Shown here one piece after another: positions 1 through 7,566 of a DNA stretch of 64,000 nt; the stretch's first letter is position 1, and each line of letters begins with the position of its first letter. Position numbers and translations under genes: made by a program. The notes beneath the pieces were generated by a model, which did not search any database, had not been told where the DNA came from, and worked only from the letters and a program-made list of their open reading frames with translations. The stretch is taken from assembly GCA_963703605.1 (NCBI GenBank), contig CAVPFC010000040.1, positions 186,001 through 250,000 of the forward strand, written 5' to 3'. Source of the stretch: DASXKD01 sp963703605 (GTDB lineage Bacteria; Actinomycetota; Actinomycetes; Streptosporangiales; Streptosporangiaceae).

Positions 1-609
1 CCGGTCCGAGACGCCGAGCTTGCCAAACGCCCGCAGCAGGTGCGTCTTGACGGTCGCCTCGCTGATGAACAGCCTCCTGCCGATGTCGGCGTTGGTCATG
101 CCCCGCGCGACGAGCTGGAGCACCTCCACCTCGCGCGCCGACAGCGAGTCGCGCTGCGGGCGGCGGACGCGGGTGACCAGGCGGGCGGCGACCGACGGCG
201 CGAGCACCGTCTCCCCGCGCGCCGCGACCCGGATCGCGTTGGCGACATCGGCGCGGGGCGCGTCCTTGAGCAGGTACCCCGCGGCGCCGGCCTCGACGGC
301 CCGCACGATGTCCGCGTCGGTCTCGTAGGTGGTGAGCACGACGATCCTGGCCGCCGGGTCGCCCGCCAGGATCTGCCCGATCGCGGCGACGCCGTCGGTT
401 CCCGGCATGCGCAGGTCCATCAGGATCACGTCGTAGGAACCGGTCCGGGCCAGCGTGACCGCCTCGTCGCCGGAGCCCGCTTCGCCGGACACCTCGATGT
501 CGGGTTCGGGGGCGAGCATGGCACGCACGCCTTCCCGCACCACGGGGTGATCGTCAACGAGCAGGACCCGGAGCGTCCCCACGCTGCCGGGGCCGAGTGC
601 GGCGCTCAC
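1..609 (-). CDS. NarL/FixJ-family response regulator (partial, 3' end outside window)
   Basis: This is a DNA-binding response regulator that should be phosphorylated by the kinase just upstream. The receiver domain shows RVLLVDDHP, the phospho-acceptor Asp in LMDLRMPG, the switch Thr in VVLTTYE and the Lys in YLLKDA. After a short linker comes the LuxR-type helix-turn-helix (LSAREVEVLQLVARG, then TNADIGRRLFISEATVKTH). The gene runs off the window at base 1, losing only the last few residues. The GTG start at 609 lies 2 bases after the kinase stop, with GGAG about 5 bases upstream; a second GTG ten codons in is possible. It is the last visible gene of the exporter operon at 2763-3689, so autoregulation of that operon is a reasonable inference. 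Confidence 0.93.
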   Translation of the reverse strand, partial: MSAALGPGSVGTLRVLLVDDHPVVREGVRAMLAPEPDIEVSGEAGSGDEAVTLARTGSYDVILMDLRMPGTDGVAAIGQILAGDPAARIVVLTTYETDADIVRAVEAGAAGYLLKDAPRADVANAIRVAARGETVLAPSVAARLVTRVRRPQRDSLSAREVEVLQLVARGMTNADIGRRLFISEATVKTHLLRAFGKLGVSDR

Positions 610-611
610 CG

Positions 612-1781
612 TCACTCCGGCACCTCCACCGACAGCGAGGTGCCCTCGCCCGGGCGGGACCTGACCAGGAGGCTGCCCCCGACCTGCACTATCCGGCTGC
701 GCATGCCGCGCAGGCCGTAACCGCCGTTCACCCGGTCGGAGTCGAACCCGGCGCCGTCATCGGTGACGTCGAGCCGGACCCCGCCCTCGGCGTACGACAG
801 GACCACGCAGACGTCCCCGGCGCGGGCATGCTTGCGCACGTTGGCAAGCGCCTCCTGGCCCGCGCGCAGCAGCACGACCTCGGCCGTCGCCGACAGCGGG
901 CGGGCCTGCCCGCAGACCTCGAAGCGGGCCGTGATGCCAAGCTCCGCGCCTATCCGGTCGGTGAGCCGGGCCAGCGCCTCGTGCAGTGGGCCGCTGTCGA
1001 GGTGCGCCGGGGTGAGGGCCGCGACCATGGCCCGGGCCTCGGCGAGCCCTTCCCGCGCGGTCTGCGTGGCGAGGCCGACATGGCGCCGTGCCTCCGGCGG
1101 ATCCGAGCCGATCTCGGTGTCGGCGGCCTGGAGCAGCATGACGATGCTCGTCAGCCCCTGCGCCAGCGTGTCGTGGATCTCCCCGGCGAGCCGCTGGCGT
1201 TCGGAAAGCGTCCCGGCCTGCCGGCTGACCTCCGCCAGTTCCGCCTGCGCCGCCTCGAGGCGCTCGATCAGCTGCGCGCGTTCCCTGCTCTGCTCGATGA
1301 TCCGGACGATCCAGGTGCCGAGCACCAGCGAGAAGGCCAGGCCGAGCGCCACGGTGCCGAACACGAACGCGATCGCGCTGGAGTTGTGCCGCAGCGACCC
1401 GACCGCCAGTACCACCGGTGTCACGTTCAGCGCGATGACCCCGGCGAACGCCCGGGGCAGCGATACCGCCATGAAGCACAGCGGGCAGGCGCCGAACAGC
1501 ACCCAGGAGCTGGCGCCGACCTGGATCTGCGCGACGACGACGAGGGCCACCATGCAGAGCACGAAGACGGTGCCGCGCAGCGTGTCCCGGTCGGCCGCGA
1601 TGGCCGGGCGCCCGACGGCCAGGTACAGCGGCACGGTGGCGGCGAGGGACGCGGCGGCGACCACGCGCGCGGCCAGCGGGCCCTGAGCGGTGAGGACGAT
1701 GAGCAGGGTGGCCGCCAGGACCACGGCGAAGTAGGCGTCCCATACTCCGCCGCGGCTCCACGCGTGCGGCTCACCGCACAC
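612..1781 (-). CDS. sensor histidine kinase, HisKA_3 (DesK/NarX-like) type
   Basis: This membrane sensor kinase has 389 residues. The N-terminal half (about 1-160) is hydrophobic with five or so membrane helices and no large extracellular domain, so it probably senses the membrane or a lipophilic compound. A short coiled coil follows (EQSRERAQLIERLEAAQAEL), then the H-box ERQRLAGEIHDTLAQG, whose His is the phosphorylation site. The HATPase_c domain shows N-box EALANVRKHA, DDGAGFD and GGYGLRGMRSR. The frame stays open upstream across the permease gene, but that part is a shadow. I place the start at the GTG 2 bases after the permease stop. An ABC exporter with a kinase and a NarL regulator in one operon resembles antibiotic-sensing modules such as Bacillus LnrJK/LnrLMN; the inducer here is unknown. 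Confidence 0.9.
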   Translation of the reverse strand: MCGEPHAWSRGGVWDAYFAVVLAATLLIVLTAQGPLAARVVAAASLAATVPLYLAVGRPAIAADRDTLRGTVFVLCMVALVVVAQIQVGASSWVLFGACPLCFMAVSLPRAFAGVIALNVTPVVLAVGSLRHNSSAIAFVFGTVALGLAFSLVLGTWIVRIIEQSRERAQLIERLEAAQAELAEVSRQAGTLSERQRLAGEIHDTLAQGLTSIVMLLQAADTEIGSDPPEARRHVGLATQTAREGLAEARAMVAALTPAHLDSGPLHEALARLTDRIGAELGITARFEVCGQARPLSATAEVVLLRAGQEALANVRKHARAGDVCVVLSYAEGGVRLDVTDDGAGFDSDRVNGGYGLRGMRSRIVQVGGSLLVRSRPGEGTSLSVEVPE

Positions 1782-1783
1782 CG

Positions 1784-2623
1784 TCAGCGCTCGCCCTGGC
1801 GTTGCCAGCGGAACGTTCTCAGGCATAGCACCAAGCATCCAACGGTCCAGGCAACGAGCACCAGGGCGACCTTGCCGAGTTCCCAGCTGTGGGCCGGCTC
1901 GGCCACGAGCAGCGAGTCCGGCAGGAACACCGAGCGCAGGCCCTGGCACATCCACTTGAGCGGGAACAGCGCCGCGATGGTCTGCATGGTCTTGGGCAGG
2001 CTGCTGAACGGGAAGTAGACGCCGGAGATGAACTGGAGCACGAGGTAGGGCAGGTTGAGCACGGCGGCGGCGCTGCGCCCCGAGCGGGGAACGCTGCTTG
2101 CCGCGATGCCCAGCATGGTGCACGACGCCACGCCGAGCAGGAAGACCCAGACGAAGGTGAGCCAGCGCTGCGGGGTGTTCGGCAGCGTGAGCCCGTAGAG
2201 CCCGACCCCGATGACGAGCAGGATCGCCACTTCGAGCACGGAGATGACCAAGCCGGACAGCGCCTTGCCCGCGAAGTAGGCGGCCTTGGGCATGGGCGTG
2301 CCCACCAGCCGTTTCAGCGTGCCGTCGTCCCGCTCCATGGCAATGCTGACGCCCAGGTTGACGAAGGTCACCGACATGATGCCGCTGGCGATGATGCCGG
2401 CGGTGAAGTACTGGCGGAAGCTGACGTCGGTGCCCGGGACATTCCCGTGGAAGACCGACCCGAAGATGACCAGGAGGATCACCGGCAGCGCGAACGTGAA
2501 CACGACCGCCTCGCGGCGCCGGAAGAACGTCTTGAGTTCCAGGGACGCCCGGCCGAACGACAGGCTGGTGACGGACGGCAGCGCCACGGCCGGCGCGTGG
2601 GCCGCCCGGGTGGTGGCGCTCAT
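1784..2623 (-). CDS. ABC-2 type transporter permease
   Basis: This is the membrane half of the exporter whose ATPase lies upstream. It is 279 residues long with about six membrane helices: VVFTFALPVILLVIFGSVF near residue 40, a helix around GIIASGIMSVTFVNLGVSI, then VLEVAILLVIGVGLYGLTL, WVFLLGVASCTMLGIAASS, LPYLVLQFISGVYFPF and VALVLVAWTVGCLVLCL. The LQFISGVYFPFSSLP stretch is typical of ABC-2 permeases of the DrrB/NodJ kind. It starts MSATTRAAHAP. Its ATG overlaps the stop of the micro-ORF at 2620-2766, and a GGGAGG lies about 15 bases upstream. The substrate cannot be told from sequence. Confidence 0.92.
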   Translation of the reverse strand: MSATTRAAHAPAVALPSVTSLSFGRASLELKTFFRRREAVVFTFALPVILLVIFGSVFHGNVPGTDVSFRQYFTAGIIASGIMSVTFVNLGVSIAMERDDGTLKRLVGTPMPKAAYFAGKALSGLVISVLEVAILLVIGVGLYGLTLPNTPQRWLTFVWVFLLGVASCTMLGIAASSVPRSGRSAAAVLNLPYLVLQFISGVYFPFSSLPKTMQTIAALFPLKWMCQGLRSVFLPDSLLVAEPAHSWELGKVALVLVAWTVGCLVLCLRTFRWQRQGER

Positions 2624-2774
2624 TGAGTTGCACTCATCTCATGGCCTCCCTCGCGGGCGCTTCGCTGGCTTCGGGAGGCTGGTCCTCGGCACCGGGACAC
2701 CGCTGCGGCGCTTCGCGTCCTCGCGGCGTTCGGCCCGGCGCCTGCGGCGTGCGCTTGCTGTCTCATTGAGTTGC
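2619..2774. repeat. 13-bp direct repeat flanking a 130-bp insertion at the ATPase/permease junction
   Basis: The sequence CTCATTGAGTTGC occurs at 2619-2631 and again at 2762-2774, 143 bp apart. On the minus strand each copy carries the junction CAATGAG. In the upstream copy it gives the ATPase stop; in the downstream copy it gives the permease start. The simplest reading is that a single overlapping stop/start junction was duplicated and is now separated by GC-rich sequence. Confidence 0.8.
2620..2766 (-). CDS. 48-codon micro-ORF linking ABC ATPase and permease genes
   Basis: This short ORF starts with an ATG that overlaps the ATPase stop as ATGA, and ends in a TGA that overlaps the permease start, again as ATGA. 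It is basic and rich in Ala, Arg and Ser, with no recognisable domain; its last five residues (MSATQ) echo the permease start (MSATT). It could be a real translational coupler or just the filling of a duplicated junction. Function unknown; translation unproven. Confidence 0.35.
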   Translation of the reverse strand: MRQQAHAAGAGPNAARTRSAAAVSRCRGPASRSQRSAREGGHEMSATQ

Positions 2775-3689
2775 TCCGGTGGTCGCGGGGGCTTGCGCTG
2801 ACGGGTTCTCCTGGCCGCCGCCTGCGGCATGACCGATCATCGCGAGGTAGATGTCTTCCAGCGAGGGCCGGGTGACCGTCAGCTCCGGGACCTCGCCGCC
2901 GAACCGCGCCGACAGCTCGGTGACCACGGCCGACGGCGTGTCCGTCTCGATGCTGCGGCGGCCGTCGCCGGAGAGCCAGCTGACCGTGGCCCGGGCGCTG
3001 CCCCGGCCGCCGAGCTCCGACGGCGGCCCGACCGCGCGGATCCGCCCCGCGGCGATGACCGCGACGCGGTGCGCCAGCGCCTCCGCCTCGTCCAGGTAGT
3101 GCGTGGTCAGCAGGATCGTGGTGCCGCCGTCGGCGAGGCTCTTGATGAGGTGCCAGAACTGCCGCCGCGCCTCCGGGTCGAAGCCCGTGGTGGGTTCGTC
3201 GAGGAACATCAGTTCCGGCCTGCCGACGATGCCGAGCGCCACGTCCACCCGGCGGCGCTGGCCGCCGGAGAGCTGCCGCAGCCGGGATCCCGCCTTCTCG
3301 GTCAGGCCGACGCTCTCGATGACCTCGTCTGGGTCGGCGTGATTGGGGTAATAGGCCGCGAAATAGCGGATCATCTCCCGGACGGTCAGCTCGTCGGCGT
3401 CGGTGTTGCTCTGCAAGACGATGCCGATCCGGGAACGCCATTGCCGGCCGCCGCGCCCGGGGTCGGTGCCCAGGACCGACACCTCGCCGCCGTCCCGCTG
3501 CCGGTATCCCTCGAGGATCTCGACCGTGGTGGTCTTGCCTGCCCCGTTCGGGCCGAGCAGCGCGAAGACCTCCCCGTGGCTGATGTCCAGGTCGACGCCG
3601 TCGACGGCGGTCACATCCTTGTAAGCCTTGCGCAGGCCCCTGACGCGCACGCTGGCGCTGCCGGGGCCGGAGCTCGCAGCTGTAGTCAT
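2763..3689 (-). CDS. ABC transporter ATP-binding protein (DrrA-like)
   Basis: This is the cytoplasmic ATPase of an exporter, 308 residues. It has Walker A GPNGAGKTT, a Q-loop (IVLQSNTD), signature LSGGQRRRVDVALG, Walker B LMFLDEPTTGFDP and the switch His in TTHYLDEAE. A C-terminal stretch of about 80 residues follows the nucleotide-binding domain, as in DrrA/CcmA-like exporters. I chose the ATG at 3689 (MTTAASSG), preceded by GAGG at useful spacing; a GTG at 3713 would add eight residues. It is the first gene of the operon ATPase-permease-kinase-regulator and reads away from the dyad at 3730-3759. Confidence 0.94.
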   Translation of the reverse strand: MTTAASSGPGSASVRVRGLRKAYKDVTAVDGVDLDISHGEVFALLGPNGAGKTTTVEILEGYRQRDGGEVSVLGTDPGRGGRQWRSRIGIVLQSNTDADELTVREMIRYFAAYYPNHADPDEVIESVGLTEKAGSRLRQLSGGQRRRVDVALGIVGRPELMFLDEPTTGFDPEARRQFWHLIKSLADGGTTILLTTHYLDEAEALAHRVAVIAAGRIRAVGPPSELGGRGSARATVSWLSGDGRRSIETDTPSAVVTELSARFGGEVPELTVTRPSLEDIYLAMIGHAAGGGQENPSAQAPATTGATQ

Positions 3690-3729
3690 GGCATCCAGCC
3701 TCGGGGCACGCACCCGGGGTCACAACCGC

Positions 3730-3759
3730 CGAACGGTCACACCTCGTGTCCACCGTTCG
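3730..3759. promoter_or_regulatory. 30-bp dyad upstream of the ABC/two-component operon
   Basis: Perfect 8-bp arms CGAACGGT and ACCGTTCG are separated by 14 bp that themselves contain a shorter inverted repeat (ACAC-GAG-GTGT on the minus strand). It sits about 40-70 bp upstream of the ATPase start, between the nnrD stop and the operon, with no T-tract. An operator, perhaps for the cognate NarL-type regulator, is more likely than a terminator, though a terminator for nnrD is not excluded. Confidence 0.45.
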
Positions 3760-3793
3760 ATGGAATGGCCCGTATTAGTGCAGCTAGCGGCCG

Positions 3794-5419
3794 TCAGTGC
3801 GGCTCGCGGACGCGGCGGATCGCCTCGGGCAGAGCGGCGATCACGTCGGTCGCCGCGATCGGCGCTTCCCCGGTCAGGCGCTCTGCTAGCCCCGACCCCG
3901 CCACCCCGCCCAGGTCAGGCCCTCCCGCGGCGTAACGTGCGGCGATCCCGTGCAGGTAGGCCGCGGCCGCCGCCGCCTCGCTCACGCCGACGCCCTGGGC
4001 GAGCAGGGCGCCCGCCAGCCCGGCGAGGACGTCCCCCGTGCCGGCCGTGGCCAGCCAGCCGGTTCCGGTCGCGTTGACCAGCACCGGGCCCTGGCCATCC
4101 GCACCGGGGGGCGCGATCACCGTGGTCGAGCCCTTGAGCAGCACGCAGGCGCCGAACCGCGCCGCGGCGGCCCGCGCGTGCTCCAGCCGGTGCGCGGCCA
4201 CGTCGGCCGGGTCCGCCCCCAGCAGCCGGGCCAGTTCCCCGGCGTGCGGGGTCAGCAGGGTGGCCGCCGTGCGGCCGGCGACCAGGTCCGGGGTGTGCGC
4301 GACGAGGGTGAGCCCGTCGGCATCCACCAGGACGGGCAGGTCGGTGGCGAGGACGTCGGCCAGGCGGCGCCGGGCCGCGTCGTCGGTGCCCATGCCCGGG
4401 CCGGCCAGCCAGGCCTGCACCCGGCCGACGCTCTCGATCTCGCTGCCCGTGGTCTCGGCGCTTTGTCGCCCGCCGGTTGGTTCCCCGCCGGTTGCCGCCT
4501 CGCCGCCCGCGGGCCTGGTCACCGTCGCGATGGCTTCCGGCCATTGCTGCCTGACGATGGCGACGGCGGGCTCCGCCGACACCAGGCGGACCATGCCCGC
4601 CCCGCCGCGCAGCGCCCCGCCCACGGCGAGCGCCGCGGCGCCGGGGAACCGGTCGCTGCCGGCCACGACGCCGAGCACGCCGCGGCGGTACTTGTCCGAC
4701 TCCCGGCCCGGCAGGGGCAGCAGCGCGGCCACGTCGAGCGCGCCGTAGGCGGTCACGGTGGGCGCGGGCAGGTATGGTCCCAGGCCGATGTCGATGAGTT
4801 CGGTCAGCCCGGCGTGGCCCGCGCCTGGGTCGATGAGCAGGCCCGGCTTCCAGGTGCCGAAGGTCACCGTGACGTCGGCCCGTACCGCCGGGCCGGCCAC
4901 CTCGCCGGTGTCCGCATCCACCCCGCTCGGCAGGTCAACGGCGACTACGACCGGGCCCCGGCCGCCCGTCCGGGCACGGTCGGCCAGCGCGGCCAGCGTG
5001 GCCATGGGCTCCCGCAGGCCACCCCGGCCGCCGATGCCGAGCAACCCGTCGAGCACCACGTCCGCAGCGCCGATCATGGCGGGCAGGCCGGGATCGCCGG
5101 GATCGCCGGGCTCGGTCAGCCGGCCACCCGCGGCCGTCAGCGCCGCCGCGCCCGCCTCGTGCACCCGCGTACCGGCCGCGACCGCCACGACGCGCGCCCC
5201 GCGCCGGGCCAGCATGGCCCCCGCGTACAGGGCGTCGCCACCGTTGTCGCCGCTCCCTGCGAGCACGACGACCAGCGACCCGTAGACCCGGGCGGGCAGC
5301 CCGGCGCACACCACCGCGAGCCCCGTGGCGGCGCGCTGCATCAGCGTCCCCGGCGGGACGTGGGCCATCAAGGTGCGCTCGGCCGCCCGGACGACCGCAA
5401 CGCTGTGCGCGTTCCTCAT
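3794..5419 (-). CDS. nnrD: bifunctional NAD(P)H-hydrate epimerase / ADP-dependent NAD(P)H-hydrate dehydratase
   Basis: This 541-residue protein repairs damaged NAD(P)H hydrates. The N-terminal YjeF_N/NnrE domain (about 1-220) shows VVLAGSGDNGGDALYAGAMLARRG and AVDLPSGVDADTG. The C-terminal carbohydrate-kinase-like dehydratase domain shows RRGVLGVVAGSDRFPGAA, a TLLTPHAGELARLLG block, VLLKGSTTVIA and the catalytic region GTGWLATAGTGDVLAG. Near the C-terminus the sequence PDLGGVAGSGLAERLTGE appears extra compared with what I recall of the family; ten of its residues come from a 32-bp repeat also found in the CpaE-like gene. The gene follows acpS and a repeat-built micro-ORF whose stop overlaps its ATG (ATGA). 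Confidence 0.95.
   Translation of the reverse strand: MRNAHSVAVVRAAERTLMAHVPPGTLMQRAATGLAVVCAGLPARVYGSLVVVLAGSGDNGGDALYAGAMLARRGARVVAVAAGTRVHEAGAAALTAAGGRLTEPGDPGDPGLPAMIGAADVVLDGLLGIGGRGGLREPMATLAALADRARTGGRGPVVVAVDLPSGVDADTGEVAGPAVRADVTVTFGTWKPGLLIDPGAGHAGLTELIDIGLGPYLPAPTVTAYGALDVAALLPLPGRESDKYRRGVLGVVAGSDRFPGAAALAVGGALRGGAGMVRLVSAEPAVAIVRQQWPEAIATVTRPAGGEAATGGEPTGGRQSAETTGSEIESVGRVQAWLAGPGMGTDDAARRRLADVLATDLPVLVDADGLTLVAHTPDLVAGRTAATLLTPHAGELARLLGADPADVAAHRLEHARAAAARFGACVLLKGSTTVIAPPGADGQGPVLVNATGTGWLATAGTGDVLAGLAGALLAQGVGVSEAAAAAAYLHGIAARYAAGGPDLGGVAGSGLAERLTGEAPIAATDVIAALPEAIRRVREPH
3881..3912. repeat. 32-bp dispersed intragenic repeat, copy 1 (inside nnrD)
   Basis: This stretch is identical over 32 bp to 62509-62540. 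On the minus strand it encodes GGVAGSGLAE within NnrD, in the same reading frame and orientation as in the second copy. Confidence 0.9.
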
Positions 5420-5508
5420 GCACCGGTCCTCATGTCGTGAGCCCTCATGCCGTGAGCCCTCATGCCGTGAGCCCTCATGTCGTGGGTCGTCATGTGATGG
5501 GTCCTCAT
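5416..5508 (-). CDS. 30-codon repeat-built leader ORF, ATGA-coupled to nnrD
   Basis: The ORF starts at an ATG 10 bases after the acpS stop and ends in a TGA that overlaps the nnrD ATG as ATGA. It is a run of five-residue repeats beginning with Met: MRTHH, MTTHD, MRAHG, MRAHG, MRAHD, MRTGA. Every repeat unit carries an in-frame ATG. It may be a translational coupler or only a by-product of the DNA repeat. No homologue is recognised. Confidence 0.4.
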   Translation of the reverse strand: MRTHHMTTHDMRAHGMRAHGMRAHDMRTGA

Positions 5509-5510
5509 GA
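5417..5510. repeat. 15-bp tandem repeat, about six units, acpS-nnrD junction
   Basis: CATG recurs at 5417, 5431, 5446, 5461, 5476, 5491 and 5506. The unit on the minus strand is ATGAGGGCTCACGGC with small variations; the spacing is 15 bp except for the last interval of 14 bp, which shifts the frame into nnrD. The whole acpS-nnrD intergenic stretch is made of this repeat. Confidence 0.9.
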
Positions 5511-5518
5511 CGCGGTCC

Positions 5519-5869
5519 TCAGGCCTCGGCCACCACGAACGCCACGCTGACGCCCGCGTCGTGGGTCAGCGAGACGTGCCACCGCCGCACCCCCAGGCGG
5601 CCCGCGGCGTCGGCCACGGTGCCCCGAACCGCCAGCTCGGGCCGGCCCGCCCGGTCGTGCACGACCTCGACATCGGCCCAGCGCAGGCCCGCCGGGCCGC
5701 CGAGCGCCTTGGCCACCGCTTCCTTCGCGGCAAAGCAGGCGGCCAGCGAGGCGGGCGCGCGGCCGCGTTCGCCCTCGGTGAACAGGCGGGAAGCCAGCGC
5801 GGGGGTCCGGCGCAGCGCCTTGTCCAGGCGTGATACGTCCACCAGGTCAACGCCGATGCCCAGAATCAC
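5519..5869 (-). CDS. acpS: holo-[acyl-carrier-protein] synthase
   Basis: AcpS transfers phosphopantetheine from CoA to acyl carrier protein. At 116 residues it has the usual length. It shows the start motif ILGIGVDLVDVSRL with the metal-binding Asp, the second motif FAAKEAVAKALG, and a C-terminal HVSLTHDAGVSVAFVV. The frame is open further upstream to 5977, but homology begins at the GTG at 5869, which I take as start. It lies in the glmM-acpS-nnrD string, where the upstream 5870-5949 holds nothing recognisable. Confidence 0.95.
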   Translation of the reverse strand: MILGIGVDLVDVSRLDKALRRTPALASRLFTEGERGRAPASLAACFAAKEAVAKALGGPAGLRWADVEVVHDRAGRPELAVRGTVADAAGRLGVRRWHVSLTHDAGVSVAFVVAEA

Positions 5870-5949
5870 CCCCCAAGCCTGCCACGCCGGGCCCGCGTAA
5901 CGTGCGGTCCCCGCGCGCCGTGCCCGCGCGCTGTCCCCGGCCGGCCGGG

Positions 5950-6084
5950 TCAGGTGACCGTGCACCGGGCACCGCACCGGCGCAGGTCGCCGTCCCAGCC
6001 GTGCTCCCGGAGGGTGGCGGCCACCTCAAGGGCAGTCTGGCACGGGCGTTCGGTGACGTCGTCCCACCCGTAGCGAAGCGTCAC
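5950..6084 (-). CDS. small hypothetical protein overlapping the glmM stop (44 aa)
   Basis: A GTG at 6084 overlaps the glmM stop as GTGA and opens a 44-codon frame. The peptide begins with VTLRYGWDDVTERPCQTALE (initiating Val read as Met) and ends RRCGARCTVT. It looks protein-like (balanced composition, one Trp-Asp-Asp and three Cys) rather than a GC-rich shadow, and the overlap suggests translational coupling to glmM. No function can be proposed; it could be a chance frame. Confidence 0.45.
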   Translation of the reverse strand: MTLRYGWDDVTERPCQTALEVAATLREHGWDGDLRRCGARCTVT

Positions 6085-7499
6085 CTGGCCAGTCGCCGCG
6101 TTGGCGGGGCCGGGGTGGGTAACGAGACGGCGCGGACGGTGGCGGCCAGGGATTCGGCCAGGCGGCTGGCGTGGTGCTGGTCTTTGGCCTCGACCATGAC
6201 CCGCACCGTCGGCTCGGTGCCGCTCGGCCGCACCAGGACGCGGCCGGAGGTGCCCAGCTCCGCCTCCGCGGCGGCTACGGCCGCGGCAAGCTCCGGTGCC
6301 TCGGCGGCCCGGGCCTTGTCCACCCCGCTGACGTTGACAAGCACCTGGGGGTACCGGGTCATCACCTTGGCCAGGCCGGCCAGCGTCACCTGCTGCTGGG
6401 CCGCGGTGGCGAGCAGATGCAGCGCGGTGAGCAGGCCGTCGCCGGTGGTGGCGTGGTCGAGCATGATGATGTGCCCGGACTGCTCCCCGCCGAGCACGAA
6501 GCTGCCCGCCCGCATCGCCTCCAGCACGTAGCGGTCGCCGACCGCTGTCTCGACCACGGCTATCCCCGCGTCGGCCATGGCCAGCCGGAACCCGAGGTTC
6601 GACATGACCGTGGCGACCACCGTGTCGCCGGCCAGCCGGTGCCGGGCCTTGAGGCCAAGCGCGAGCACGGCCAGGATCTGGTCGCCGTCGATCACCTGGC
6701 CCGACGCGTCGACCGCCAGGCACCGGTCGGCGTCGCCGTCGTGCGCGATCCCCGCGTCGGCGCCGTGCTCGACCACGGCGGCCGACAGCGTCTCCAGGTG
6801 GGTGGAGCCGCAGCCGGCGTTGATGTTCTCCCCGTCGGGTGCCGCGCCGATCGCGATCACGTCGGCGCCGGCCCGCCGCAGCAGCACCGGGGCCAGTTCC
6901 GAGGCGGCGCCGTGGGCGCAGTCCACCACGACCCGCAGGCCCGCCAGCGGCCCGCCTTCTCCCGTGGTCCCGGAGGACTTGAGCAGGTGGGTGAGGTAGC
7001 GTTCCCGCTCCGCGCGAGCGTCCCGGACCCGGCCAAAGCCTCCGGCGGGCGGGCCGGAGCGGGCCTGGCCCGGCTTGGCGATCCGGGCCTCGATCTCGTC
7101 CTCGGCGGCGTCGGGCAGCTTGAAGCCGCCCCGGGCGAAGAGCTTGATCCCGTTGTCCTCGGCCGGGTTGTGGCTGGCGGACAGCATGACGCCGAGGTCG
7201 GCGCCCAGTTCGGCGGTCAGATGGGCCACCCCGGGGGTGGGGATCACGCCGAGCCGTAGCACGTCCACCCCGGCGCCGGCCAGTCCGGCCACCACGGCGG
7301 CCTCGAGGAACTCACCGGACGCCCGCGGGTCACGGCCCACCACGGCGACGGGCCGTGAGCCGTTGGACCCCGGCCCGGTGCGCGCGCGCGCACCCTGCAA
7401 AAGCCCGGCGGCTGCGGCGGCGAGGTCCATGGCCAGCTGGCCGGTCAGATCCTCGCCAGCCACGCCCCGAACGCCATCAGTACCGAAAAGCCGGCCCAT
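6081..7499 (-). CDS. glmM: phosphoglucosamine mutase
   Basis: GlmM converts glucosamine-6-phosphate to glucosamine-1-phosphate for UDP-GlcNAc and peptidoglycan synthesis. The 472-residue protein begins MGRLFGTDGVRGVAG, carries the phosphoserine loop MLSASHNPAEDNGIKLF near residue 100, the metal-binding DGDADRCL, the sugar-binding GGEQSGH and the phosphate-binding RPSGTEPTVRVMVEA. Length and order match the family. It lies 67 bp downstream of rpsI, as in most actinobacteria. Confidence 0.97.
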   Translation of the reverse strand: MGRLFGTDGVRGVAGEDLTGQLAMDLAAAAAGLLQGARARTGPGSNGSRPVAVVGRDPRASGEFLEAAVVAGLAGAGVDVLRLGVIPTPGVAHLTAELGADLGVMLSASHNPAEDNGIKLFARGGFKLPDAAEDEIEARIAKPGQARSGPPAGGFGRVRDARAERERYLTHLLKSSGTTGEGGPLAGLRVVVDCAHGAASELAPVLLRRAGADVIAIGAAPDGENINAGCGSTHLETLSAAVVEHGADAGIAHDGDADRCLAVDASGQVIDGDQILAVLALGLKARHRLAGDTVVATVMSNLGFRLAMADAGIAVVETAVGDRYVLEAMRAGSFVLGGEQSGHIIMLDHATTGDGLLTALHLLATAAQQQVTLAGLAKVMTRYPQVLVNVSGVDKARAAEAPELAAAVAAAEAELGTSGRVLVRPSGTEPTVRVMVEAKDQHHASRLAESLAATVRAVSLPTPAPPTRRLAR

Positions 7500-7566
7500 G
7501 AACCGTTCCCCCGAGGTCGGCGTGCCCTGGTCGCCGGAAATGTCGCGTCCTGTTTCCGGTGCCGGA

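Noticed and set aside
612..2633. An apparent 673-residue permease-kinase fusion on the minus strand
   Set aside because: The upstream 280 codons are an out-of-frame reading of the ABC permease gene. The kinase begins at the GTG at 1781, just after the permease stop.
2639..2830. 63-codon minus-strand ORF overlapping the ATPase/permease junction in another frame
   Set aside because: It is Arg/Pro-rich, lacks a start site and overlaps the ATPase 3' end; the ATGA-coupled frame is the better candidate.
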